Source: Hydrogenobacter sp. (GTDB lineage Bacteria; Aquificota; Aquificia; Aquificales; Aquificaceae). Taken from it: 49,285 bases of DNA. Numbering within the stretch: the stretch's first letter is position 1; every line of letters starts with the position of its first letter. Positions 1-8,241 of the stretch are shown here, piece by piece. The notes under the pieces were generated by a model. That model saw only the letters and a list, made by a program, of their open reading frames with translations. It was not told where the DNA came from and searched no databases. The stretch is taken from NCBI GenBank assembly GCA_023255875.1, contig JAGDVY010000039.1, positions 1-49,285 of the forward strand, written 5' to 3'. The translations under genes were made by a program, and so were the position numbers.

Positions 1-140
1 TCTTTGCTTTCAAACTCCAAAAGACAGCTTAAAGTAAGCATATTTAGATTATAGCTTTAAGAAATCAAGTTTTGTCAATGCTTTGGGATTTTTCAAACAG
101 CTTCATAAAATCTTAACTTTTACTTCCTACTATATATCCC

Positions 141-296
141 ATGAAGGTCTTGAAAGTTAATGACGGAAAGGTAGCTGAGAAGTTGCGTATGAGGCTCTTA
201 AAAAAGGGTATGGTGGTTGCAGAGGTTTACAAAGAGGAGGACCTAAAAAAGGACTTTGTAAAAAAGGCGAATGTGGTACTTTTTGTAAAAAGGTGA
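141..296 (+). CDS. small hypothetical protein, 51 aa (MKVLKVNDGKVAEKLRMRLLKKGMVVAEVYKEEDLKKDFVKKANVVLFVKR); absent from ORF track
   Basis: Complete ATG..TGA frame with protein-like composition. A hairpin (298-316) follows its stop directly. No clear Shine-Dalgarno. Confidence 0.5.
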   Translation: MKVLKVNDGKVAEKLRMRLLKKGMVVAEVYKEEDLKKDFVKKANVVLFVKR

Positions 297-297
297 A

Positions 298-316
298 GAG
301 CCTCACAGAGAGGCTC
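298..316. terminator. hairpin between convergent small ORF and sod (GAGCCTC-ACAGA-GAGGCTC)
   Basis: Perfect 7-bp stem with 5-nt loop between convergent stop codons; overlaps the sod stop. Confidence 0.5.
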
Positions 317-950
317 ACTTTATGAAATCTTTTAACACTTCGTAAGCCTTCATAGCCTTTTCAAACCTTTCGTTGATCACATCCCAATTTAGGCTTTCAA
401 GGAAAGCATCTATATATGGAGCTCTTTTGTTCTTTTGGTCCACATAGTAGGCGTGTTCGTATGTGTCAAGCACTATTATGGGTATGAGCCCTGTGTAGTT
501 ATAAACATTGTGAGCGTCAAGTCCATTCACCACGAGCCTACCTGAAAAGATGTCAAGACCGAGAATTGCCCATCCTCTAAAAGCCATACCTGCAGCCTTT
601 AGCTCCTGAACACAGGCATCCCAAGATCCAAAGTCTTCCTCTACCTTTTTCTTTAGAGCTTCAGAAGGTTGTCCTTGAGGCTTTAGGTGTCCAAAATATA
701 GCTCGTGAAGGACAACACCCATGTAATTGAAAGTTTCCTCTACTTTGAGCTCTCTGTATTCGGAGTAGTTCTGATTTGCCTTGCTTCTGTCGGAAAAGTT
801 CATATCCGCAAGCTTTTCTTGAATTTCGTTGTACTTGGCTACATAGCCCTTGTAGTGACCTTCAAAGTGAGGTTCTATCTGCTCGTTGGATATACCCCTG
901 AGGTCTGATGGCTTAAGATGATCCTTTGGTTGTACCTTGTGGATAGCCAT
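315..950 (-). CDS. sodB: Fe superoxide dismutase
   Basis: Fe/Mn-SOD motifs (NYMGVVLHELYFG, AILGLDIFSGRLVVNGLDAHN, DTYEHAYYVD); very close to remembered Aquifex pyrophilus Fe-SOD. Confidence 0.95.
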   Translation of the reverse strand: MAIHKVQPKDHLKPSDLRGISNEQIEPHFEGHYKGYVAKYNEIQEKLADMNFSDRSKANQNYSEYRELKVEETFNYMGVVLHELYFGHLKPQGQPSEALKKKVEEDFGSWDACVQELKAAGMAFRGWAILGLDIFSGRLVVNGLDAHNVYNYTGLIPIIVLDTYEHAYYVDQKNKRAPYIDAFLESLNWDVINERFEKAMKAYEVLKDFIK

Positions 951-1049
951 TGCTTCACCTCCTTTTTAGAGTTTTCTTTCCTATATTATATTAACGATTT
1001 TGAAGGGATAATTTTATGAGAACGGTCATCTTGAAAAGGAAATGAAAAG

Positions 1050-1607
1050 ATGCCAGAGCTGGAACTTTTCTTAAGATGGGTACATTCTATTGCGGGTAAT
1101 ATTTGGACGGGTATGCTCTTATTCCTTACTCTTGTAAATACACCTTATATGAAGATGACAAAACCAGAAGAAAGACCGGCACACATACCCAAACTTATGC
1201 CTATAGCTCTTACTTGGTTTAGGTACGCATCAGTGGTGACCGTTTTGTTGGGTCTTATGCTTATCTACATAAAGTATTGGTCCGTTGGTGATGTTATAGG
1301 ATCAGATTCAGCAAAAACCATACTTGTAGGTGGAATATTGGGCATAATCATGATGCTAAACGTTTGGCTGTTTATCTGGCCCAATCAAAAAAGGATCATA
1401 CAGGCAACCATTAAAGGAGAAAAACCTGACCCAAGTTGGAGCAAAAAGGCATTGCTTTTTTCAAGGATAAACTTTATCCTCTCTTTTCCTATGTTACTCT
1501 TTATGGGAGCTTCCTCTCACTATCCTATGGGATGGGACATGATACTTATAACAGGCGTTATAACTGCGCTAATAGGTTTAGGTATAGTCCTGTATGTGCA
1601 ACGTTAA
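1050..1607 (+). CDS. multi-pass membrane protein with WVHSIAGNIWTGMLLF-type first helix (possible heme-binding/urate-oxidase-like membrane family)
   Basis: Intact ORF, four predicted hydrophobic segments. Confidence 0.6.
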   Translation: MPELELFLRWVHSIAGNIWTGMLLFLTLVNTPYMKMTKPEERPAHIPKLMPIALTWFRYASVVTVLLGLMLIYIKYWSVGDVIGSDSAKTILVGGILGIIMMLNVWLFIWPNQKRIIQATIKGEKPDPSWSKKALLFSRINFILSFPMLLFMGASSHYPMGWDMILITGVITALIGLGIVLYVQR

Positions 1608-2034
1608 CGATGATGAGCTTCGTGTCCTTTTTTTTCTGACTTTTTCACATCCGCTTGAACTTTTACTTCTCCTGACTTTTCAAACTTAAGGGTTAGCTCT
1701 ACCTTTTGTCCTTCTTTGGGTTTTTGCAGTAAGTTTATGAACATAAGATGGTAACCTCAGGGCTTTAGCTCTACGCTTTTACCGGGTGGTATCTCCAAAG
1801 CTTTTATTCTTCTCATTTTGCCACCAACAGTTTCGTGCATCTCCACCACCTTGGCTATGCTTGTGGATGTGGATATAGGTTTGTCTGGCTGATCTCCCTT
1901 ATTTTCTATTATCATATAGGCAGCGCTTATCTTTGATGCTGGAGCACTTCCTTCACTCACGCATCTTTTACTTCTATTTTTGACATTGCAAAGACTACTC
2001 CCGCCAGACCTAAAGCAAGTGTGAGCTTCTTCAC
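1604..2034 (-). pseudogene. copper chaperone PCu(A)C, degraded
   Basis: Signal peptide (GTG start MKKLTLALGLAGVVFAMSKIEVKDA), then TGA, frameshift, APASKISAAYMIIENKGDQPDK...MHETVGGKMRRIKALEIPPGKSVELKP, TGA, GYHLMFINLLQKPKEGQKVELTLKFEKSG. These are PCuAC motifs in broken frames. Confidence 0.85.
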
Positions 2035-2108
2035 ACTAAAACCTTCAATGGGTTAATTACTGTGTTTATTTTAACACAAGAAGATAAAAAGTTTGTGGAA
2101 ATTTAACA

Positions 2109-2182
2109 CCGGTCCGGCGGGAGTCGAACCCGCAACCTTGGGATCCGTAGTCCCACGCTCTATCCAGTTGAGCTACGGACCG
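2109..2182 (-). tRNA. tRNA-Arg (ACG)
   Basis: Cloverleaf: acceptor CGGTCCG/CGGACCG, anticodon loop CT-ACG-GA on stem TGGGA/TCCCA, T-arm GCGGGTTCGACTCCCGC; CCA not encoded. Confidence 0.95.
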
Positions 2183-2422
2183 TTATTCTAGTATCTCAAG
2201 GACCACCCTTTTGTTAATTTTTCTGCCCATAGCGGAAAGGATGGTCCTAAGAGATCTAGCTATCCTTCCTTGCTTTCCTATGACCTTGCCAAGGTCTTTT
2301 TGATCAACCCTGAGCTCAATGACTACCGTTTTCTCTCCTTCAATTTCCACCACATTCACGCGGTCTGGATTGTCCACCAAGGACTTGGCGGTGATCTCTA
2401 CGATGTCTCTGAGCTGGCTCAT
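2183..2422 (-). CDS. khpA: KH-domain RNA-binding protein
   Basis: VDQKDLGKVIGKQGRIARSLRTIL KH motif; follows rpsP. Confidence 0.92.
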   Translation of the reverse strand: MSQLRDIVEITAKSLVDNPDRVNVVEIEGEKTVVIELRVDQKDLGKVIGKQGRIARSLRTILSAMGRKINKRVVLEILE

Positions 2423-2434
2423 GCTCCTACCTCC

Positions 2435-2671
2435 TTAGAGTATTTTTGCACTTTTGAGAAGACTTTTGGCGCGGTCTGTGACTTCCGCACCTTTAGACAA
2501 CCATTCTTTCACTTTATCCTCTTTAATTTCCAAGCGTTTGTTTATAGGGTCGTAGGTCCCCAATATGTCTATATACTTGCCCTCTCTGGGACTTTTTGCG
2601 TCCATGACCACTATCCTGTATATAGGGTGGTGAGTTCTTCCAAATCGCGTAAGCCTTATCCTGACTGCCAT
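2435..2671 (-). CDS. rpsP: 30S ribosomal protein S16
   Basis: MAVRIRLTRFGRTHHPIYRIVVMDAKSPREGKYIDILGTYDP. Confidence 0.97.
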   Translation of the reverse strand: MAVRIRLTRFGRTHHPIYRIVVMDAKSPREGKYIDILGTYDPINKRLEIKEDKVKEWLSKGAEVTDRAKSLLKSAKIL

Positions 2672-2841
2672 AACCTTCCTCCTGAACTACTAATTATAAC
2701 AAAAAATTTCACCTTCTTATGGAGTTTATGACTACGCTCAAGGAAGAGAGAGCCATCATAAGCTGTCCCTCTAGTTTGAGTGAAGCTTTCATGGTTTATA
2801 AGATCTCAAAAAGATCGTGTTAATTCAAGACTTTTATTTAT

Positions 2842-3636
2842 CTAAGGTTTTAGACACAATTTTAACGATGATTTTAACTCCTGTACCTTTTGGGAAAGCT
2901 CCTGAAGTTTTCCTTCACCCGCAAGCTTTACTAAGGCGCTTCCCACCACAACACCATCAGAGAAATCCCCTATTGCTCTTGCCTGTTCTCCGTTAGAAAC
3001 ACCAAAACCTACTACTACGGGCTTATCACAGTTTTTTCTGTATCTCTCTATGTCTAATCTTAGCCTCTCTATGGGAAGCTTTTCTCTGGCACCGGTAGTT
3101 CCTGTGATAGAAACAAAATAAGTCATATCATCCGTGTATTCGCATATGAGTTTTAGCCTCCTTTCTGAGCTTGTGGGCGAAGCAAGAAGCACCAAAGACA
3201 GTCCATACTTTTGAGTGTATCTTTTTAATTCCTGACACTCTTCTGGGGGAAGGTCTGGCACTATAAGACCATCTATACCGCTATCTTTGGCAAGCTCACA
3301 GAATTTTTCAAAACCTACCTTAAACACAGGGTTGTAATAAGTCATAAGGAAAAAAGGTATGTCTGGAAACTCCTCTCTTAATGTGGAACTTATGCTCAAA
3401 ACGTGCTTTAACCTTATGCCTCTCTTTAGAGCCTCTTCGTGGGCTATCTGTATGGTAATGCCGTCTGCGATGGGATCAGAGAAGGGAAAGCCTATCTCAA
3501 GAAAGTCCGCACCTGATCTTATCACGGTCCTGAAGGCTTCAAGGGAGGTCTCATAATCGGGATATCCTGCCATAAGGTAGCACACAAGCACCTTTTCGCT
3601 TTTGCTAAATTTTTCTACTATTCTTTCTCTTCCCAT
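2842..3636 (-). CDS. trpA: tryptophan synthase alpha chain
   Basis: LEIGFPFSDPIADGITIQ, DGLIVPDLPPEE, GFGVSNGEQA motifs. Confidence 0.96.
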   Translation of the reverse strand: MGRERIVEKFSKSEKVLVCYLMAGYPDYETSLEAFRTVIRSGADFLEIGFPFSDPIADGITIQIAHEEALKRGIRLKHVLSISSTLREEFPDIPFFLMTYYNPVFKVGFEKFCELAKDSGIDGLIVPDLPPEECQELKRYTQKYGLSLVLLASPTSSERRLKLICEYTDDMTYFVSITGTTGAREKLPIERLRLDIERYRKNCDKPVVVGFGVSNGEQARAIGDFSDGVVVGSALVKLAGEGKLQELSQKVQELKSSLKLCLKP

Positions 3637-4025
3637 ACTTGTATCTCCACGTCAATGGGCACCGCTTTGCTTAACATGGCATACACACTACAGTACTTAT
3701 CTATGGATAGCTTTACTGCAGACTCTACTGCCTTTTTGTCTATGTTCTCCCCTACAACGGTATATATGATCTTTATGCTCTCATACACCCTTGGAAACGC
3801 ATCTCTCCTTTTGCCTATGGCGTCTATTTTTATGCTCTTTACTTTCTGCCTTTTCTTTCTGAGAATGCTTGATACGTCAACACCAGAACAACCTGCTAGG
3901 GCAACAAGAAGAAGTTCCATAGGTTTGTAGCCATGATGTCCCACTTTTATGCTTCCTGCGGAAGTTTGTGCTATAAAGGTGTCCTCCTCAGAAGATAGTA
4001 TAAGGCTCACACTCTTTTCTTCCAT
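3618..4025 (-). CDS. OsmC family protein
   Basis: GYKPMELLLVALAGCSGVDVSSILRKKRQ and SVYAMLSKAVPI motifs. Confidence 0.88.
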   Translation of the reverse strand: MEEKSVSLILSSEEDTFIAQTSAGSIKVGHHGYKPMELLLVALAGCSGVDVSSILRKKRQKVKSIKIDAIGKRRDAFPRVYESIKIIYTVVGENIDKKAVESAVKLSIDKYCSVYAMLSKAVPIDVEIQVWEEKE

Positions 4026-4026
4026 C

Positions 4027-4467
4027 TTACACGCTCGTATCTATTAAAAATAAAGGCTGTCCGTATTCCACAGTCTCTCCGTTTTCCACTAATATCTTTA
4101 CTATCCTTCCACGCACATCGCTTTCTATCTCGTTCATCACCTTTAAAGCCTCTATTATGCAAAGTATCTGTCCGGGAGATACTATGTCCCCAACTTCCAC
4201 AAAAGGTGGCGCACCCGGAGATGGAGACCTATAAAAAGTGCCAACAAGAGGGCTTTTTATCACATGAAGGTGTTTTTCTTCCTCAGATTTTTCCGATGGT
4301 GGAAGTATCTCTATGTGTTTTGGCTCTTTTTGGGTTTCTGTTTTCAATGGGTGATCTTTGTGATACGTTTCTATGTGTAGCTTTAGGTCTTGGGTTTCTA
4401 TGCTTAAGGTCTTTATGTCGCTACCTTTGATTAGGCTTATGAGTTCCTTTATAAACTCTTTGTCCAT
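4027..4467 (-). CDS. accB: acetyl-CoA carboxylase biotin carboxyl carrier protein
   Basis: [12 protein letters not shown] biotinylation motif (A-L-K-V-M variant of AMKM), [23 protein letters not shown]. Confidence 0.95.
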   Translation of the reverse strand: MDKEFIKELISLIKGSDIKTLSIETQDLKLHIETYHKDHPLKTETQKEPKHIEILPPSEKSEEEKHLHVIKSPLVGTFYRSPSPGAPPFVEVGDIVSPGQILCIIEALKVMNEIESDVRGRIVKILVENGETVEYGQPLFLIDTSV

Positions 4468-5036
4468 TACTTGACCCTTTCTACATACACACCCTTCCTT
4501 GTATCCACCTTTATAATGTCCCCTTCATTGATAAAGAAGGGCACTTGAACCACCGCACCTGTTTCCAATTTTGCTGGTTTTGTTCCTCCTGCTGCAGTAT
4601 CTCCCTTAAAGGCTGGCTCTGTTTCAATAACTTTTAGTTCCACATGCTTGGGCAGTTCTATACCTACGGGTTGTCCCTTGTGGATAAAGACTACCACCGT
4701 CATACCTTCTTTTAGGAACTTTATCTCCTCTTTTATGCTCTCTGCGGGAACAGGTATCATCTCGTAAGTCTGCTGACTTATAAAGTAGTAATTAGTGCCG
4801 TCATTGTAAGAATATTCCGCAAAGACTTGCTCAAAATCCGCAAGCTCAATGGTATCAGAGGACTTATAGGTTATTTCTATCACGTTTCCTGTTTGCATGT
4901 TTTTGGCTTTTACTCTCACAAAAGCCTGACCCTTACCGGGCTTTACATGCTCGTAATCAATAACCCTATAAGGCTGACCCGCATGCTCAATAAACATATC
5001 CCTTTGTATGCTGTTTATATCTATTCTGACTGCCAT
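4467..5036 (-). CDS. efp: elongation factor P (start trimmed to MAVRIDIN; track ORF starts at 5060)
   Basis: [42 protein letters not shown]. Confidence 0.96.
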   Translation of the reverse strand: MAVRIDINSIQRDMFIEHAGQPYRVIDYEHVKPGKGQAFVRVKAKNMQTGNVIEITYKSSDTIELADFEQVFAEYSYNDGTNYYFISQQTYEMIPVPAESIKEEIKFLKEGMTVVVFIHKGQPVGIELPKHVELKVIETEPAFKGDTAAGGTKPAKLETGAVVQVPFFINEGDIIKVDTRKGVYVERVK

Positions 5037-5089
5037 AAGAGGTATTTTACCATAATTCAAACTTTCCTTGTCCTCTCAATTCAAAAGGT

Positions 5090-5325
5090 ATCCAAATCCC
5101 ACACGGTGGGCTTACAAACAGGTCCTTATGTGGCTGTGATGGTGAGGGAAAGAGTGGGGTTTCAATCCCACACAGTGGGCTTACAAACGAAAGAAGCAGT
5201 GTATTTATTGATTCCCACTCCACTGTTTCAATCCCACACAGTGGGCTTACAAACATGGCTTGAGGATAGGACACTGGAGTATGCACAAGAAGAATGTCTC
5301 AATCCCACACAGTGGGCTTACAAAC
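5090..5325 (-). CRISPR. CRISPR array, 4 repeats of 30 nt / 3 spacers (39, 36, 41 nt)
   Basis: Repeat GTTTCAATCCCACACAGTGGGCTTACAAAC at 5159-5188 and 5225-5254; 1-mismatch copy at 5296-5325; degenerate copy at 5090-5119. The reverse complement ends in the ATTGAAAC crRNA handle, so transcription is inferred on the minus strand. Confidence 0.95.
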
Positions 5326-5360
5326 CCCAAATCCTTATATGTTTGATCTTATTCTCTTTC

Positions 5361-5595
5361 AAGCATTTCATTAGAGGGCTACCCTCTTCAAATGAAGCTT
5401 AATTTCCGGCGATCTTCAATCTCCAAAAGGGACTAAAAGGGTATTATTTCTAACTGTTGAAACTCAATTATTAGAAGCATATCATCAAAAATCAAGACAC
5501 AGAATGTTTTGATGAAAAAAACGATCCCTATTCAACTGCCAAGATAACAAGGGGCTTATAAAACCCCTCAATTCCTCGTTTTGATTTTAGTCCCT
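5361..5595. ncRNA. candidate structured RNA / inverted-repeat cluster (strand unresolved)
   Basis: Compound hairpin 5361-5400, plus an 11-bp closing pair 5428-5438/5585-5595 enclosing hairpins 5448-5476, 5482-5515 and 5550-5568. Confidence 0.4.
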
Positions 5596-5612
5596 AAAGA
5601 GAGAAGCTTTTT

Positions 5613-5626
5613 ATGATATAAATCAT
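5613..5626. promoter_or_regulatory. ATGAT-N4-ATCAT inverted repeat upstream of rlpA
   Basis: ATGATATAAATCAT, FNR/CRP-like architecture; may instead be a TATGAT -10 box. Confidence 0.35.
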
Positions 5627-5662
5627 GACATATGTTTTTGGTTTTAGCTTTAATTTCTTGGC

Positions 5663-6316
5663 ATGAGAGTGTTTTTTCTGCTCTTTTTTGTGTTTTGGAG
5701 TGGTTGTTCTGTGGTGATAAAAGAAAAGCCACAGCGCTATGAAGGTGTGTTAAAGGTTAATTGCCAAAGTCCCATATACACAAAGGGTTTTTATTGTGAA
5801 GGAAACAGGGCAAGAAGTGCTTTGGTGCAACCGTGGAGTAAGGTAAAGATAATTAACCTGAAAAATCAAAAAAGTATAACTATAGCGGTTATGCGTGATG
5901 ATAATGTTGAGGGAGTGTGTGTGCCTCAAAGGTATAGGAGTATTCTTGGTGAAGAGCCTTTTCCTGCAAAGCTTGAAATACAAAGGTGTGGAAGGGAAGG
6001 TATCACGGAATGTCCCGCAAGGATAGAAGGGTTAGCAAGCTATTACAGAGAGCCCTATCACGGCAGAGAATCTACTTATGGTATTCCTTACGATATGTAT
6101 GGTATGTATGCATCTCATAGAACTCTACCTTTGGGAACTTTGCTTAGGGTGATAAACACGGAAAACCAACGGGAAGTTGTTGTTAAAGTTATAGACAGGG
6201 GACCTTTCAAAGAGGGAAGGGTGTTGGACCTCTCTTATGGTGCAGCAAGGGAACTGGGTATGATTAACAAAGGTGAGGTTAAGGTGATAGCTTATGTTTT
6301 AAGGTGCGGAGAGTGA
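5663..6316 (+). CDS. rlpA: RlpA-family septal ring lytic transglycosylase / DPBB lipoprotein
   Basis: Lipoprotein signal FWSGCSV; DPBB motif GLASYYREPYHGRESTYGIPYDMYGMYASHRTLPLGT...VKVIDRGPF. Confidence 0.9.
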   Translation: MRVFFLLFFVFWSGCSVVIKEKPQRYEGVLKVNCQSPIYTKGFYCEGNRARSALVQPWSKVKIINLKNQKSITIAVMRDDNVEGVCVPQRYRSILGEEPFPAKLEIQRCGREGITECPARIEGLASYYREPYHGRESTYGIPYDMYGMYASHRTLPLGTLLRVINTENQREVVVKVIDRGPFKEGRVLDLSYGAARELGMINKGEVKVIAYVLRCGE

Positions 6317-7194
6317 ATTTTGCGAACTATGGGCACAAAGGCTTTTGCGGAAACAAGCACCGTATCTCCTACACTCAAGTCATCTGCGGTGTCCTTATCA
6401 ACAACTACCTGCACTAACTCAGAACCTATGGCAAGGGTTAGCACACAAACTACATCTGTGTAGGTCTTTTCCAAAAGTATGGCACTTAGGGAAAACTTGG
6501 GTGAGCTTTTGCGCGAAAAGAGAACTTCCTTAGGTGTCCCTTTTGCTAAAACTTTTCCTTCCAAAAGATACACCACTTGGTTTGCAAGTTTAAAAGCGTC
6601 CTCTTTGTTATGGGAAACCATGATAGTGGTTATTCCGTAATTTTTGTGAAAGTTCTTTATTTCCTCTCTGAGCACTTGTGCCATTTGATAATCAAGGGCT
6701 GAAAGGGGTTCGTCTAAAAGAAGTATGCTGGGCTCTCTTGCCAGGGCTCTTAGGAGTGCCACCCTCTGTTTTTGTCCTCCTGATAGAGATGTGGGATTTC
6801 TGTGGGCAAGGTGTTCCATACCTGCCATTCTCAGGAGTTCCATGATCTTATCCTTGTCCTTTCTCTTCATACCAAAGGCTATGTTTTCAAAAACGCTCAT
6901 GTTAGGAAAAAGAGCGTAATCTTGGAAAACAAAACCTACATCCCTTTTTTGAGGTGGAAGGTTTATACCCTTTTGGGAGTCAAACCAAACCTTACCTTTT
7001 ACTTCTATGTAGCCTTCATCTGGTTTTTCAAGCCCTGCTATCATACGCAAAAGCGTGGTTTTTCCACTACCAGAAGGACCAAAAACTACAAGAAAATCCC
7101 CTTCCTTTACTTCAAGCTTTACCTCAAGGACAAAATCTCCGCTTGTACCGTGAAGCCTTTTTTTCACCTCAAGTCTTATCAAGAGATGCTCCAC
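6292..7194 (-). CDS. modC: molybdate ABC transporter ATP-binding protein
   Basis: Walker A FGPSGSGKTTLLRMIAGL, signature TSLSGGQKQRVALLRAL, Walker B ILLLDEPLSALD; adjacent modB/modA. Confidence 0.92.
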   Translation of the reverse strand: MEHLLIRLEVKKRLHGTSGDFVLEVKLEVKEGDFLVVFGPSGSGKTTLLRMIAGLEKPDEGYIEVKGKVWFDSQKGINLPPQKRDVGFVFQDYALFPNMSVFENIAFGMKRKDKDKIMELLRMAGMEHLAHRNPTSLSGGQKQRVALLRALAREPSILLLDEPLSALDYQMAQVLREEIKNFHKNYGITTIMVSHNKEDAFKLANQVVYLLEGKVLAKGTPKEVLFSRKSSPKFSLSAILLEKTYTDVVCVLTLAIGSELVQVVVDKDTADDLSVGDTVLVSAKAFVPIVRKIHSPHLKT

Positions 7195-7847
7195 CTCCTG
7201 TTTAGGATATAAAGGCTCAAGAGGGCAAACAATGAGAAGCTCAAAAGGATAAAGGCATACATATGAGCTGTTGAGTAGTCTATCTTTTCTACCGCATCGT
7301 ATATGGCTATAGACACTACCTTGGTTTCTCCTTCTATGCTTCCTCCCACCATGAGCACCACACCAAACTCACCCACCGTGTGAGCAAAAGAAAGCACCAA
7401 CCCTGTAAGTATAGATGCCTTCATGTTGGGAAGTATAACCCTCAAAAGCGTTTCCAACTTAGACTTTCCAAGAGTCCAGCTTGCTTCTATTAGGTTTTTA
7501 GGAACTGATCTAAATCCCGCAGTTAGAGGATGTATCATCATGGGCATGCTGTAGATCACAGATGCGAGCACTATACCCTCAAAGTGAAATACGAGCTGTT
7601 TTCCAAAAAGCTTGTACCACAGATACCCCAAAAAACCCTTTTTGTTAAAAAGCAAAAGGAGGTAAAATCCTAAGACCGTAGGAGGAAGCACCAAAGGTAG
7701 AGAAATTAAAGCCTCTAAAAGGGCATTTATTCTGTGTTTGGTGTATGCAAGATAGTAGGACAAGGGTATTCCAATAATTAGAAGAATAAGGGTTGTCCAA
7801 AAGGAAAGCTTTAGGGTAAGCCATAAAGGCACAATAAACTCACTCAT
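7179..7847 (-). CDS. modB: molybdate ABC transporter permease
   Basis: LPPTVLGFYLLLLF; EASWTLGKSKLETLLRVILPNMKASILTGLVLSFAHTVGEFGVVLMVGG. Confidence 0.94.
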   Translation of the reverse strand: MSEFIVPLWLTLKLSFWTTLILLIIGIPLSYYLAYTKHRINALLEALISLPLVLPPTVLGFYLLLLFNKKGFLGYLWYKLFGKQLVFHFEGIVLASVIYSMPMMIHPLTAGFRSVPKNLIEASWTLGKSKLETLLRVILPNMKASILTGLVLSFAHTVGEFGVVLMVGGSIEGETKVVSIAIYDAVEKIDYSTAHMYAFILLSFSLFALLSLYILNRRWSIS

Positions 7848-8241
7848 GGGCCACTTCCAAGGCTACATGCCAAGGTGGCAAAAAGATAAAGACCCTTTTA
7901 CCCTCGGACAATCCAAGAAGCTCCGCCTGATGTCTCAAAAGAAGAACTTTTAGGGTTGTTTCTCCTTTTTCCACATGCACCATACACAGCACCTTTCCCA
8001 CTTGCAAACCTTTTACAATTCCATCAAAAGTGTTTATGTGAGCGATAGGCTCTTGCGTAAGCACAGGACTCGTTTCGTTAAAAAAACAATCTACGAGAGA
8101 GCCCTCCCTTATAAAACCCGCCCCCTCTCCTCTCTCTTCTAAAACTACCGAGTGTATAGTGCCTATATGAGTGATTACCTCTACATGAGATATTCCGTGA
8201 TCAAACTCAATCCTTTCCACTCTTCCCCTGAGTGAGTTCAT
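7840..8241 (-). CDS. TOBE/molybdopterin-binding-like protein in mod operon
   Basis: MNSLRGRVERIEFDHGISHVEV start and position between modB and modA. Confidence 0.65.
   Translation of the reverse strand: MNSLRGRVERIEFDHGISHVEVITHIGTIHSVVLEERGEGAGFIREGSLVDCFFNETSPVLTQEPIAHINTFDGIVKGLQVGKVLCMVHVEKGETTLKVLLLRHQAELLGLSEGKRVFIFLPPWHVALEVAHE

Noticed and set aside
1757-1960. 67-aa minus ORF as an independent protein
   Set aside because: It is the middle section of the broken PCu(A)C gene.
1604-2034. Stop-codon recoding (selenocysteine or UGA=Gly/Trp) in the PCuAC gene
   Set aside because: A frameshift is also present and other genes in the window end with normal TGA stops; decay is simpler.
2719-2823. 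34-aa + ORF MEFMTTLKEERAIISCPSSLSEAFMVYKISKRSC between rpsP and trpA
   Set aside because: No ribosome-binding site or supporting context; could be a fragment, but not defensible alone.
4467-5060. efp start at 5060 as given by the ORF track
   Set aside because: Family alignment from memory starts at [15 protein letters not shown] (5036); the upstream extension is probably non-coding.
5047-5286. 79-aa minus ORF (FVSPLCGIET repeats)
   Set aside because: Also an artefact of translating CRISPR repeats.
4827-5402. 191-aa + strand ORF across efp antisense and the CRISPR array
   Set aside because: Its repeated SHTVGLQT peptides are CRISPR repeats read in frame; not a real gene.
5428-5595. 11-bp inverted repeat as the ends of a small transposon
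   Set aside because: No transposase, no target-site duplication seen, and only 146 nt between; the RNA-structure reading fits better.
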